This document shows, piece by piece, positions 25,339-37,420 of a DNA stretch of 64,000 nucleotides (position 1 is the first letter of the stretch; every line of letters begins with the position of its first letter). Source of the DNA: Saururus chinensis (Eukaryota; Streptophyta; Magnoliopsida; Piperales; Saururaceae); assembly GCA_035235625.1 (NCBI GenBank), contig CP141142.1:49393644-49457643 (forward strand). The letters are read 5' to 3'. The position numbers and the translations under genes are program-made. The notes beneath the pieces are model-generated. The model had not been told where the DNA came from. It saw only the letters and a list, made by a program, of their open reading frames with translations, and searched no databases.

Positions 25339-26820
25339 TTATGGGTAATCATGTGATGAGTAGGGAGGGGGGAAGGGAGAGGGTGGAGTGTCGTAGGGGA
25401 GGGGGTGGTGGAGACGGGAGGGAGAGGAGAGTGGTGGGGGAAGGAGGGGAGGGGGTGGGGGTGGGGAAGGGGAGAGAGAGGTAGGAGACATAGGAGGTAA
25501 GGGAGGAGGGGAGGGAGGTGGTGGGGAGTGGGAGGAAGAGGCAGGGGGTAAGGGTAGAGGAGATGTAGACTCGATGATTGGAGTGGTCGAGACAGCGATA
25601 GCCTTTGGTAGTATGACAGTAGCCGATGAAAACACAGGGGATAGACCGGGCATCAAGTTTGTGTTGTGAGTAAGGGCCGGTCCATGAATAACAGCGGCAA
25701 CCGAAGACGCGAAGGTGAGAGTAGTTAGGGGGAGTATTGTGAAGGAGTTGGTAAGAGGAGATATGGTGGAGGGTAGGGGAGGGAAGTCTGTTGATGAGGT
25801 AGGTGGCAGTGTATGCAGCATCAACCCAATAGGTGGGAGGCATGTAGGCAGAGGTAAGTAGGGTAAGGGTGGTTTCAATGATGTGGCGGTGTTTGCGTTC
25901 GGCAACGCCATTTTGTTCGGGTGTATGGGGACAAGAGAACTGGTGAATAATGTCGCGATTGTGGAAGTGAGTGGTGAAGCGGGAGTTAACGAATTCACGA
26001 CCATTGTTAGAATAGAAGGTGGTGATACGGTGGGGGAAGGTATTTTCGACCATGGATTGGAAGACAAGGAAGGTGTTAAAAGCGTCCGACTTCAGTTTTA
26101 GGGGGTAGAGCCAAGTATAGTGGGAGTAGTCGTCGATGAAGATGATGTAGTATTGGTAGCCAAGGAATGAGGTGACTAGAGAAGGTCCCCAAAGGTCAGA
26201 GTGGATGAGTTCAAGAGGGCAAGTAGTAGAATGATGAGACAGGGAGAAGGGTAATTTATGAGATTTGCTAACATGACTACTACTACACGCTAAGTGTTTT
26301 ATTTTGTTGACATGGAAAGGGAAAGAAGAAACAACAGTGTAGAAGGTGGCGGAGGCAGGGTGATCAAGTCGTTGATGCCAAGTGGTAGAGGAGGTTGTGG
26401 CGGTGAAGACACTTGGGGGTGGGTGGGAGAGAGCGGGTAGATGCCATTCCGACTAGGACCACGATAGAGGAGGTGACCGTTCTTGTTATCCTGGATAGAC
26501 ACATCAGAGGCAGAGAAGGTTAGAGAACAGTCATTGTCACGAGTAATTTTGTGGACAGAGAGAAGATTATGAGCAATAGAGGGTGTGTGGAGGATAGTGG
26601 GAAGGTGGATGGTAGAGTGGGGAAGAATGAGAGAGGTGCTACCAGTGGAGGAGATGGGAAGGGATTGACCATTACCTATGTTGACATAAGGAGGGGGACC
26701 GGGGTAGGGGGAAGGGGAAGGAGAGGTGAGGTGGTTCACGTCCGGGGTAATGTGTTCACTAGCGCCAGAATCTAAGAGCCAATCGGAGGAGCGCTCCTTG
26801 AGCACTCATGGCTAGGGCAC
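25339..26820 (-). pseudogene. Copia protease and integrase remnants
   Basis: The protease block (26805-26299) shows DWLLDSGASEHIT, the copia aspartic protease motif DSGA. The integrase block (26053-25349) shows FYSNNGREFVNSRF and CPHTPEQNGVAERKHRHIIE. In functional copies the first of these reads (S/T)D-x-G-x-EF, so the catalytic Asp is changed to Asn here. Proline/serine-rich low-complexity sequence follows where the integrase C-terminus should be. Confidence 0.85.
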
Positions 26821-26824
26821 CGCA

Positions 26825-29614
26825 TGTAATGTCCAGGAAATTTTAGGTATTTTCCTAGAATTTTTCCCTATTTTTCTGGATTTTTTTAGGAATTTACAGG
26901 ATTTGGGGTATGCAGAATAGTTTTTGGGCTGTGCAGAAAGATCTGCAGAGCCCATTGCAGGCCCAATTAAGTGGTGGACGGACCACTTAATTTGGGAGGG
27001 TTTAAACCACTTAGGATTCCCTATCCTACTTGGTTTAATCCTTACCCAATTAAACCCTATTCCCCTCTCTATAAATTTAGATGTTCCCCTAATTTTAACT
27101 CTAATTTTGCCTAGAAAAATTAGAGAAGAAGGTGATTGAAGGTGGAGCTCCGGCGGTTGTGGATCGACGACAAATCGGCGTTTGAGGTAGGATCGCTGTC
27201 TTAGTTTAGAGTCGAGATTAATGACTATTTGTTAAATAATTAAAGTATAGATATGATGATTATGAAAATCTGCAAATAATAGTATAATTCGATAACTAAA
27301 ATGCAGATATTACTGTAATGCAGAGAACACTGTTTAGAACAGAGAGATTACTGTTTAAAAAAAAAAAACTCTAAGAACAATTTATCGGTGTTGTTTCAAG
27401 GGATCGGTTGCTGGCCGACTACCGGCCAGCCGACCACCGGCCCGCCGGTCTTTCTTCCTTGTGTAGTCGGATCTTCACTTCCGACCCAAATTTTTGGTCG
27501 CCGGAAGGGAGTTGCACGCAAACAAAAAAAAAAAAAAAAGGGGACTTTCCGGTGGCTCTGCTCTGTTCGGGCCAGAGCAGCTTCACCGTCGTTAACTGGC
27601 AAGACGAAGTGGGATGAAGAGGCCGCCTTCTGCCACCAGCAGTAGCGACATGCTGTTTCTTGGCATATGCAGAACGGACGGCGGAATCCCCGGAGGACTG
27701 CGGAACTGTTAGTAATTGGCTGTCGATCGGAAATTTTGTTGCGTCTGAGCAGCAAAAATTCGATTAACCGTCTTAGAATCTCACTTGACCGGCGACTGAT
27801 GACCGGAGGATCGAGACCACCCCAGTCGGCCTTGCTTCGCCGGGTGGATCTCAGTCTTCCGGAAGGGTCGGGATAGCTGTTGGATGGCGGAGGAGGAGAC
27901 GCCGGTCGTGTAGGCTGGGGGTGGCGTTCCGTGTCGTTTCTCCGTCGTCTGACGAAGCCCCGCCGCGTTCGTGCCGGACGCCGCCGTTGCGCGCCTCAGA
28001 AGGGGAAGAAATCACAGACGCACTGGGCGTCTGGAGGTTGAAGACGACCTCAGGCCGACCCGGCCTGAGGTCATCTTTTCTGACCCGGCCCGAACCGGGC
28101 CACTGGGCTGGGCCCAGTGGGCCGGGTTTCAGGGCCCAAACCCAAAAAAACAAAAAAAAAAGAGAGAGCAAATTATGTCAAACGTGTCTGGGCAAAGGTG
28201 CCCGTTGGGCTTATTGAATCGTAGAAATATATATAACGTATCCTACCTAGTACATATATGTGCAGTATGGTACATAGGAACTGTTATTGAAATTTAAGTG
28301 GAATTCGACCGTTCTGTCAGCCCGAGCCCTATGCAGACAGTGAAGCTGGGCTTTTTAGTGATTGTTGAGCCTAAAACACAAATAGTTATGGCTAAATTAT
28401 TTATGAGTTGTTAGACTTTATTAAATTGTTCTATGTGTATAGTTGCATCTTGAGAATTAATGCATAGAAATTAATACAGAATAATGGTTAAGGGTAGAAG
28501 GCTTTGGATTGGGAGTTGACAACTAATCAAGATAAAGACTAAATTACCCTTAGAGTGGTCGAAAACCCGTTTATGAATTGAATGGGGGTTCTGACCTGGC
28601 TTTTGACTTGGTTGATGAACCAAGGATGGTTTTTGGGGGGAAACCTTAACCCAGCCTGATGAGGCTATTGAGGTTAGGGTTGACCCTTGAGTTAGCTCTA
28701 TTGATGGGCCATTTGATTTGACCGTGTAGTTACACCTCCCCATTGGAGGGAGTTGTATGTGAGCCGGGCTCACACTGGTCTATTGAGGATCACATAGTGT
28801 ACACGCATCTAGGGTCGCTGACATCCTGCTTGGTTGGCGTCTCTGACCACTTCTGTTCAGGTGCAGTTGTGGGCCATGCCCTTCCACTCCGGTCAGGTCC
28901 TTATGGGCTAGGTTGGGAGATGGCACTTCCTGGTGGATTCCAGGGTCCTGGTGGATTCCAGGGTTTCACTGTGGATCATCCTTAAGGGGTGGTCTATGGT
29001 GGGTATCATTTGTCACTTAGGATGACATCTGATGTATGTTTTTGTCTATGAAGTTAGGTGGATTATTGGTTTTTCCCAAGAGGGAGAGACTAAAGGGAAA
29101 TTATAATCAGGGCAAATTTGATAATTGGTTCAAGTGGAAACCTAACAGTTTTGCATAACATGTAATAACATTTTGCATTCATATTATTCAGCTTCCTACT
29201 GGGTATTAGTATACTCAGCGACCTGGTTTTGCAGGATCTTCTGGTGAGGACTAGCAGGATCGGGACTGGACTTTCAGATTGAGGACGACTTAGCTCTAGT
29301 AGGATTTAGTTCCATTATTTCAGTACATTTTGAATGATTGTAATAATGGCGTGAGAGCCAACTTTGATTAGTTGCTTATTTCCAGACAGATGTAAGGGTT
29401 GCACTTAGATGGATGGTTCATTTATTTGTGGATTTTTGGTTACTCTTATATGATATTATATGATTTGTTATCCATATTTACGAACCCCAATGATTATGAC
29501 CTGGATACTTAGTCGGCTGAATTGATTTGATTTAACAAAAAAAAAAAATTATTATCGTGATTTATCGATGGCTCTGCATTAAAAAGGGTTTTTAAAAAAA
29601 TCCGGGTCGTGACA
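26825..29614 (+). mobile_element. Solo LTR, Ty3/gypsy-type, 2.8 kb, nested in the copia element
   Basis: The insert begins TGTAATGTCC and ends GGGTCGTGACA. It is flanked on both sides by CCGCA (26820-26824 and 29615-29619), an exact 5-bp target duplication. Removing it rejoins the copia gag-protease region. It contains no gag or pol motif, only LTR-like sequence, including a 'tactgggtattagtatactca' segment and an A-rich tract near its end. The GC-rich ORFs at 27388-28300 are not supported as genes. A solo LTR left by recombination between two LTRs is the simplest reading; a non-autonomous element is the alternative. Confidence 0.85.
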
Positions 29615-29619
29615 CCGCA

Positions 29620-30109
29620 TGCCGAGTTGGCCAAAGCGGTAGCGCCGGAGCTCACCCATGAGATGGATGACTGCGGCTAGAGAAGCAGACAGGTAGTGGG
29701 TGGTGATGGCGGTCTAAAGAACAGCGGCGGTGGTGTAGGCGAGGAAGTGGTGGACGAGAGTCCGATCGATGGTGGCTCAGAGAAACACAAGGAGGTGGTG
29801 GTTCGTGGCGATCTAGTCGGAATAGGAGGGCTGAGCGGTAGAGTCCGCCGGCGAAGGGCAAGGCAGAGAGCCGTCAATGTAGGGGAGGAGGCGGTAGGCG
29901 TCTAGAACGGAAGCGGTGGTTGTGCGCCAGATGAGAAAGTTAGAGCCGTCGAGACGGATGGTGATGAGACTGGTGAAGTTCGAAATGAGGAACTTGATTG
30001 AAGACAGGACTCTCTGGAGAAAGTCGGTTGTTGTGGGGGGAACAACGGACAGGGAGTGATCGGAAGGAGAGGAGACGATGGTGGGCGCAGGAGAAGCTGA
30101 AGAAACCAT
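29620..30109 (-). pseudogene. Copia gag N-terminal fragment
   Basis: The minus-strand frame from the ATG at 30109 gives MVSSASPAPTIVSS, then LITIRLDGSNFLIWRTTTAS and YRLLPYIDGSLPCP. This is the UBN2/copia gag N-terminus, where 'LDGSNFLxWR' and 'xxIDGSxPCP' are characteristic. The frame is cut off by the nested LTR at 29614. The larger open frames to 30851 are the leader between primer-binding site and gag, and their translations are low-complexity. Confidence 0.8.
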
Positions 30110-30866
30110 GGGGAGTGAGAGGACAGATGGAGGTTGGGAGGGTAAGGGGAAGACTGGATCTTGGCCAGAGATAGACAGATCGACCACGGGCAGACGGTGA
30201 CAAGCCGGAGAAGGAGAGACTGATTGCAGGGAGACTGAGAAGTGGAGGGAGCAGAGGTGACTACGTGAAGGGAGGGAGGTGCAAGACGATGAGGTTAGGA
30301 AAGCGACTAGCAGAAGACAAGGGGAGCAACTGGCCGGAGATAAGGGGAGCGACTGGCTGGAGAAGAGGAAGGGAGTGACAAGAAGTCGACCGGAGAGAAG
30401 GTGACTGGTGGTGAGGGACAGGCAGTGGAGGGTGAGCAGAGGTAGAGAGGCGGGGTACTGGAGGACGTGGAGACAGAGCAGGGGGTGGTGGACGTTGCCG
30501 GCGATGGAACAAGTGGCGGTGATGAGCAGGGGGGAGACAAGATCTGTGAGTGGAGGGGAAAGTGAATAGTGATGGGAGAGGTGAGATCTGTGAGTGGCTC
30601 GAGATTGCAGTTGGGTATGGAAACAAGGAACAGTGACAGGAGAGGTGAACAAGAAAGGTGCAGATTGGTGGGCTCGAGGTTGCAGTTGGGTATGACAAAA
30701 GGGGTATTGGAAATCGTAGGGAAATGATAGGAAGAGATAGGAAAAGAGAAACCAATGCTGGGTGATGGGTTTGAGGAGGGGACAAAGGGAAACTTGTGGG
30801 AGACAGATGGTCACTCAGGGCGTTGAGAAGGGGAGGAAGGGCTTTAGCCACTGGCTCTTGATACCA

Positions 30867-31066
30867 TGAAGAGGAATTGATTTTCAGTAAAAAGTGAGAA
30901 TGATGTTTGTACAGGATTTATAGGGAAGACCCTCGGAGACAAATCCGGGGTAAATCCCTTAAAAATATTACAGCAAATCATGTATCTTCTGAGAATATTA
31001 CATAGAATCACAATATAAGTAAAAAAGAAAAATTAGGATAGAGGAATGAATTTGATTCCCTTAATA
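30867..31066 (-). repeat. 5' LTR of the copia element
   Basis: Partner of 23537-23736. On the minus strand it ends ...CCTCTTCA and is followed at once by the TGGTATC primer-binding site at about 30866-30850. Confidence 0.9.
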
Positions 31067-31071
31067 CTTCC

Positions 31072-34000
31072 GTTTTGAGAAAATGTGGGCACAACACTTG
31101 AATGTGAGAGGGTTTATTTCTGAAACTTGGTTAGCTGGAGGATGAAATGGGATATAGGTGGAGTTTGTAGGCAAGGATAAAAGAGTGGTGAAACTCTGAG
31201 ACACTAGGAAGCTAACACTTTTGGAAATATCAGGAATATGATTAAAAAGGTAAAAGATAGAATGAAGACATTGGAGATGAAGGGCACAAATGGGGATTTG
31301 ATGGAATCTAGGAACTCTAAGATGGAATTAAGTGAGCTTTTGCAGAGGGGTGAGATAAGGTGGAGGCAACGGAGGATGAGATAAGGTGGAGGCAGTGGGG
31401 GAAAACTCTTTGGCTAAAGGATGGTGATTGAAATTTAAAGCCTTTTCACACGAAAGCTTCAGTGAGGAGGCAAAAAAATTATATATAGGGGTTGGAAAAC
31501 AGAAATGGCAAATGGAAGCTAGATTAGCTGGTAAAGAGATATTTTAAAGGCATTTAAAACTACAAAGGTGACCCACATTAATGAAGTTGTAAGTAAGGTT
31601 AGCCCAAGGATTACCGATTCCAGGAACTCAATGTTGACTAGTAATTCTTTGAAGGAAGAAGTAGTTCAAGCTTTAAAGCAAATGTATCCTTTTAAGTCCC
31701 TAGGGCCACATGAGATGTCCACTTTTTTCTTTCAAAAATATTGGAGGATTGTAGGGGAAACTGTGACAAAAGCAATCTTAAAAGCTCTCAATTTAGGTCA
31801 GTTGAGCCATGGGGGGTGAATCACGCCTTTATAGTTCTTATTCCCAAAATGAAGGACCCAAGGAGATTACTGAGTACATGTCAATCGGCTTGTGTAATGT
31901 TATTTACCGGATAATTGCAAAGGTCTTGGCCAATAGGTTGAAGCGGATCCTCCCCCATACTATTTCGGAAGCGTAGAGTGGCTTTATCCATGGCAAGTTG
32001 ATCATGGATAATGTTATCATTGCCTATGAGATGCTTCACTTAATGAGGTTGAAGGTCAAATGACACTAAAACTAGATATGACTTATGAGAAAAGCTTACG
32101 ACCATATGGAATGGGATTTTCTCTAAAAAATCATGTTGAGGTTGTGATTCACTGAAAAATAGGTAGACTTGATTATGGAATGTGTAAACTATGTCACCCA
32201 TGAGGTGCTCATAAATGGTCAGACTACAGGAGTAATTCAGCCCTCCGTGGCCTTAGACAATGTGACTCGATTTTATGCTACCTTTTCCTTCTTTGTGTAG
32301 AGGGCTTGTCTACTCTCTTGTAGGCTACAATGTTGAAAGGAAGTCTTATGAGAATGACAGCCTCAAGGAGGGGACCAAGGCTTGCAAAATTATTTTTTGC
32401 ATATGATAGCATAATATTTTGTAGGGCTTTTTTGGAGGATTGTGCGGTAGTTTAACAAATCTTAGTGGAATATGAGGCTACATCGAACTAGATGATTAAT
32501 AAGAACAAAACCGGTCTATACTTTAAGAGTAACACCCCAACTGGTGTTAGGGATGTCCTTAAGCATTATCTAAGCTTATTGGAGAAAGGGCAACATGAGA
32601 AGTACTTGGGTTTGTCGTCGTGGATTGGAAGGTCGAAGAGCAATGCTTTTAGATATTTAAAAGATAAGATATGGGGAAAGCTTCAAGGATGGAAAGGGAA
32701 CATATTATCCCAAGCAAGCAGGGAAGTTTTAATTAAGGTTGTGGCTCAAGGAGTTCCAACATATACTATTGAGTGTTCAAAGTTCAAGATTCCTTGTGTG
32801 ATGCTTTGACTGTAATAGTGTAGAAATTCTGCTGGGGCCAAAAAAGGAAGAAGAAGAAAATTTAATTAATTGTTTAGGATAAACTATTCTATTTAAAGGG
32901 GGATGAGTGTATGGGCTTTAGAAACTTTAAGGCTTTTAACCAAGATCTTTTGGCAAAGCAAGGGTGGCACTTTCTTAACAATGATTAGTCTTTGGTGTCA
33001 AGGGTTTTAAAGGCAAAATATTTTGACAATTCTTCTTTTTTGCAAGCAACATCAAAGAGAATAGCTTCTTTTATATGGAGGAGTATATTGGGGGCCAGAC
33101 CACTACTTGATCAAAGTTTGAGATGGCGTATTAGGAATGGAAAACAAATGAAGATTTTGAGTGACAGATCGATCCTAATTCCCATCTCTTATAAGATCCA
33201 ATTCTTAATTAAGCTGCTAGGGGCTGATGTCAAGGTATCAGAGTTGACTGATGATGCTAGATATGGTGGAGGTTGTCTTTGGTCTATCAGGTATTTATGC
33301 CGCATGAAAGGGATATTATTTTAAAAATTCCAGTTTGCTTGAGTCTTCTTGAGGATAAATTAGTTTGGGCCGAAACAAAGCAAGATGTGTTCATAGTGAG
33401 GAGTGCCTATTTGCTCTCTATGAAGATGACTATTCAAGGGGGACATTGTGAGTGTTCAAATATTGAAAAGAAGAAAAAGATTTGGAACACAATTTGGCAT
33501 CTTGACGTCCCTCAAAAGATTTGATTGTTTGCATGGATATTATGCAAAAATATCATTCCATCAAAGATAATTTTTGTGGAAAAGACATTTTGTCCAAAAG
33601 AGATGGTGTGAATTGTGTGGGAAATGTCTAGAAATTGCAACTCATGCTATTTGGTGTTGAGAAGTCATTCATGGTCTTTGGGTGGAGACTTTTAAGGAGC
33701 ATAATATAATTTTGGACCAGCAGTGGGAGCCAATGGAGGTTCTTGATCTTCTAATCCGTCTTGAGACCTGGGGGAGAATATGGGGGAAGCATATGAACCC
33801 AAAATGGTTAGTTTCTTTGATAGATGGATACTTAAATTTGTTCAATCAGTGCAGGGGCATAGAGATATTAGAGAATGTCATTGAGAGTGTTACTTGGTCC
33901 CCCCTCATGTGGGAAAAATAAAGGTAAATTTTGATGGAACAATTTTTAAGGAGTTAGGTAGGCATGCATAGGTGTGTTCATAAGAAAGGAGGGCAATAAA

Positions 34001-34330
34001 ATGATGGTTTGCATGAGCAGAAGGGATAGGGAGAGGTGCTAGGTGCTGAGACGTACGCTGCTATGCATGCAATTTGGGTTGTCATGGAGCTGGGTTTGAG
34101 GGAAATAATTGTGGAGGGTGATTGTTTGCAAGTCATTTAAAAGCTTTAGAACCAGGCTATAGGTTTTCCTTGTCAAAGCCTCTTCCGGCAAGAGCCTCTT
34201 AAATTGGGGAAAACCTTAAATTCAATTAGTTTTGTGCACATTAGGTGGGAAGGAAATGGACAACCCTTGTAGCTAGGTTGATACCTATATGTGAGGTGGG
34301 GTGTTTTGCCTTCTCAATTACATTCACATA
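31072..34330 (+). pseudogene. L1-type LINE (non-LTR retrotransposon) remnant
   Basis: Forward-strand blocks in changing frames follow the order of plant L1 ORF2. First comes TLWLKDGD and FHTKAS (about 31410-31460). Then VVQALKQMYPFKSLGPHEMS and FFFQKYWRIVGETVTKAI (31568-31819), the RT region usually read as ALxxMxPxKAPGPDG. Next are SGFIHGKLIMDNVI (about 31977), KYLGLSSWIGRSK (32610), a zf-RVT-like region (32992-33524), and an RNase H-like VNFDGTIFKE (about 33928). Many stops and frameshifts make it dead. A short tandem duplication of GAGATAAGGTGGAGGCA is present at 31347-31400. The 5' part is missing, and the copia element lies at its left edge. Confidence 0.85.
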
Positions 34331-34894
34331 AGGCAATATAAAAATTACATATCAATTCAAACTTGTATACCTTCATTTTTTTTAACCATTTTATACAATT
34401 CTAAAAGAATCTAAAAAAAAACATATTAAATAACTTCATATTACATATCAATTCAAACTTATATTAAATGGTTCTTAAAAAAATACTTAAATAAACTAAT
34501 TTTAATTTATTATAAAAAAATCAAATAGAACTATTAATATAAGACTGAGGGAAAATGTGAAACAAGTTTTTTCCATGAATTGTTATACGTGAAATGAATA
34601 AATCCTAGCATATAGAAGCACCTAAGTCTAATTGAGGAATGATTCATTCATTAACAAAATACAGAAACATTAATTGTTAATTACAATATAAGCACGCTAA
34701 GAAATAAGAACTCGAGGATGACAATAGAGATGGAAAGCTACGTTAGGATAGAAACAACTATGTATATCAATACACTTAAAGTTAGTTAACCTTTATTAAT
34801 CTAATACTGTCTTCGTCTTATACTAATAATTTTGTTTATTGTTTTAAAATGAACTAATTTTAAATAGAGCTATTAATGTGGGATGGAGAGTATT
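34331..34894. other. AT-rich spacer with a Stowaway-like MITE at 34807-34890
   Basis: The MITE begins CTGTCTTCGTCTTATAC after TA and ends GTGGGATGGAGAG before TA. A second, looser relative appears around 34380-34550. No gene is seen. Confidence 0.5.
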
Positions 34895-35799
34895 TTAGTG
34901 AGCCAAGTATTAGCTCCTTCTCGAGACCAAAACTAATGTAATCTCTGAGCAACCAAAGAGATTGGCATGACCCCCAATGGATGGCTTCAAATCTGATATC
35001 ATGATCTGGGTGGGGTGTGCATTCTGCATTTATTAATGAACAAAGTAAGCTCACCATGAGTGGATCACCTTGTGACTTGTGAGTGACAGTTTGTAGTATG
35101 TCAACCTGCAACTGATTCCCTTTTGCCAATGGATATTTCCGTTACCAAACTACGCATTTCCGTTTCACATTTTGCCTCATTTTGTTAGAAAAGGGACCAC
35201 TCTTCTTGTTTGGAAGCTTTCCTATTCGTCAGCATGTATCTTAGTTTAACATTTGACCCTGACATATCCCCTGCAGACTCTTCAGCCAGTTGACTCTCCT
35301 TCCGACTGATCTGACCTTTTCCTTACATGACAATGAATTGAGTGCCCATTACAGAAAATTAGGCCAGAGGAGGTCAAACTAGAACAGAAGACACTTATAT
35401 TACATAGTAAACATATGACTTGTTATACGAACAGAACTACCTCACGTGGTATGAGATAGCCATCTGGGTGTGGTTTGAATTAAGAAGTGAGGTAAACACC
35501 ATTTTTATTTGTATTTCATGCCGGAGTATTATCTTTGGCTTCAGCTTCATTCGAAATGCCGGAACTACAAGACGAGTAGCTACTTGCAATTTTGCAAAGA
35601 TTTACGGTACGTTGCAACGACATTGATGTCGCCTTGTCTTACAATGCACGTTGTCGTTCGTCACCCTCTCTATTATGTCTTATCCTTACGCTGTTCTTGC
35701 TGCAAAACCTCTATATAAATCCCAGCTATGGTTCTTGGACCAGCGAGAAGTGGTAAAGCCTAAGCCCTCCAAGCGGAAGGAGAAGAGAAGAAGAAGAAG
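34895..35799 (+). promoter_or_regulatory. Upstream region of alpha-amylase copy A
   Basis: This region is homologous to 48560-49470 upstream of copy B, so the tandem duplication included the promoter. A TATA box (TATATAAA, 35712-35719) lies 88 bases before the ATG. Shared motifs are a W-box core TTGAC (35290-35294; in B 48891-48895) and a pyrimidine-box-like CCTTTT (35315-35320; in B 48916-48921). A CACGTG G-box at 35443-35448 is present only here. The cereal gibberellin element TAACAAA and the TATCCA amylase box were not seen near the TATA box. Confidence 0.65.
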
Positions 35800-37420
35800 A
35801 TGGCGCTCTCTCTGATGTTCTCGTGCTTCTTTCTTCTCTTCTCCTCGGTACCTACCAGCATCAACTCTCAGATTCTGTTTCAGGTCTGTTTCAATGACTT
35901 TGCCCTGTCTTAGTGGACTGTTCGATCGATATATACACTAGAACATTGCCTTTTTCTGTTCTCATAACATTTCTTTATGAATTTGTGTAAAGGGCTTTAA
36001 TTGGGAATCCTGGAAGACTAATGAAGGATGGTTTAATTTTCTTGGCAACCATGTTTCTGAGCTTGCTGAGGCTGGAATCACTCATGTTTGGCTGCCTCCA
36101 GCCTCCAACTCTCTTGCACCTCAAGGTATGCTTGCTTCTAAGCTATATATGAAAGACACAAACACACCGACACCATAAATGTATATATGAAGTTTAGATC
36201 ATTCCAGTGTTTTAATATTCTTTTTACTACTCAGGTTACATGCCAGGAAGGCTATACGATCTAAATTCAAAGTATGGGAATGAGGCTCAGCTGAAGGGAC
36301 TAATATCTGACTTCCATAACAGTGGCATCAAGTGCATAGCTGATATTGTCATTAACCACCGAACTGCGGAGAAGCAAGACGGGAGAGGGGTATGGTGCAT
36401 CTTTGAAGGTGGCACACCGGATGACCGCCTTGACTGGGGCCCCAATGCCATCTGCAAAGACGACACCACCTACTCGGACGGCACCGGCCACCCCGACACC
36501 GGCGCCGACTTCGGCGGTGCGCCTGACATTGACCACCTCAACACAAGGGTGCAGAAGGAGCTATCTGACTGGCTGAACTGGCTCAAGAGTGACGTCGGTT
36601 TTGACGGGTGGCGGTTCGACTTTGCCAAAGGCTATTCCCCAGACATCACAAAAATCTACATTCAGGCAAGTCAGCCCCAGTTTGTGGTGGGCGAGTACTG
36701 GAGCTCTCTTGCTTACGATAATGGAAACCCGAGGTATGATCAGAATGAGCACAGGCAAGAGCTGGTGAACTGGGTCAAGGCTGCTGGTGGAGTGGCAACT
36801 GCCTTTGATTTCACAACTAAGGGGATACTGCAAGCTGCAGTGCAAGGGGAGCTGTGGCGGATGAGGGACCAAAACGGCAAACCACCGGGTATGATCGGAT
36901 GGTTGCCGGAGAAGGCCGTGACATTTGTTGATAACCATGACACGGGTTCCACGCAAAACTATTGGCCTTTCCCATCTGACAAAGTCATGCAAGGATATGC
37001 TTATATTCTCACCCATCCTGGGATCCCTTCAGTAGTAAGTGTCATTGCTTCAATCAATATAATTCCATGCATGTCATTCTATTTTGTATAATCAAGTAGT
37101 TCTAATTTATAACTTAGTACAATGGAATTGAGAACATTTTTGTTTGTTTGTTCTTTTCTTCCCAGTTCTATGACCACTTCTACAGCTGGGGACTGAAGGA
37201 AGAGATTAGCAAGTTGAGTGCAATCAGAGCAAGAAATGGAATCAACCCAAACAGCAGTTGTAGGATCATAGCTGCAGATGGAGATTTATATCTTGCAGCC
37301 ATTGACGAGAAGGTTATTGTCAAGCTAGGGACAAGATATGATGTTGGAAATCTCGTCCCTTCAGGCTACCAGGTTTCTGCCACGGGGAAAGACTACTGCG
37401 TTTGGGAGAAGAAGCATTAA
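35800..37420 (+). CDS. AMY: Alpha-amylase, secreted, copy A (GH13)
   Basis: CDS is join(35800..35883,35993..36125,36235..37034,37166..37420), 423 aa, within the usual plant range. It hydrolyses internal alpha-1,4 bonds of starch. The N-terminus [16 protein letters not shown] is a signal peptide, pointing to secretion, followed by [13 protein letters not shown], the first strand of the barrel. The GH13 catalytic residues are present: nucleophile Asp200 in GWRFDFAKG, acid/base Glu225 in VVGEYW and Asp307 in FVDNHDTGS. The NH motif of VINHRTAE and the C-terminal sheet domain (from about 340 to CVWEKKH) are intact. All introns have GT-AG ends, and the splice after FQ|GFNW and before FYDHF are usual plant AMY positions. 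Copy B at 49471 differs by two residues over the main part of exon 3. Expression may be hormone- or sugar-controlled as in relatives, but no diagnostic box was seen. Confidence 0.96.

Larger units (their letters stand above)
23537..31066 (-). mobile_element. Ty1/copia LTR retrotransposon, minus orientation, defective
   Basis: Two 200-bp LTRs (23537-23736 and 30867-31066) bound the element. The 5-bp flanks CTTCC at 23532-23536 and 31067-31071 are an exact target duplication. The primer-binding site follows the 5' LTR on the minus strand: TGGTATCAAGAGCC, complementary to initiator tRNA-Met. Domain order on the minus strand is gag, protease, integrase, reverse transcriptase, RNase H, which is the Ty1/copia order. 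By eye the LTRs differ at about 17 of 200 sites, so the insertion is not recent. The open frames are broken by frameshifts, and a 2.8-kb solo LTR (26825-29614) is inserted between gag and protease. Confidence 0.9.

Noticed and set aside
24804..25484. 226-codon plus-strand ORF
   Set aside because: It lies antisense to the copia pol, and the copia motifs on the minus strand explain the sequence. The translation is Gly/Arg-rich without domains.
27388..28300. Cluster of ORFs of 70-120 codons in GC-rich DNA
   Set aside because: They sit inside the nested solo LTR, have no domains and overlap on both strands.
29813..30851. 333-codon and 196-codon minus ORFs
   Set aside because: Most of their length is the copia leader upstream of gag. 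Only the part after the ATG at 30109 has gag motifs.
35400..35720. Cereal-type gibberellin response complex at the amylase promoter
   Set aside because: TAACAAA and TATCCA were not found near the TATA box. Only generic W-box and pyrimidine motifs are present farther upstream.
36287..37016. Minus-strand ORFs up to 151 codons (and their equals at 49978-50707)
   Set aside because: They are antisense shadows of amylase exon 3. They appear in both copies only because the exon is conserved.
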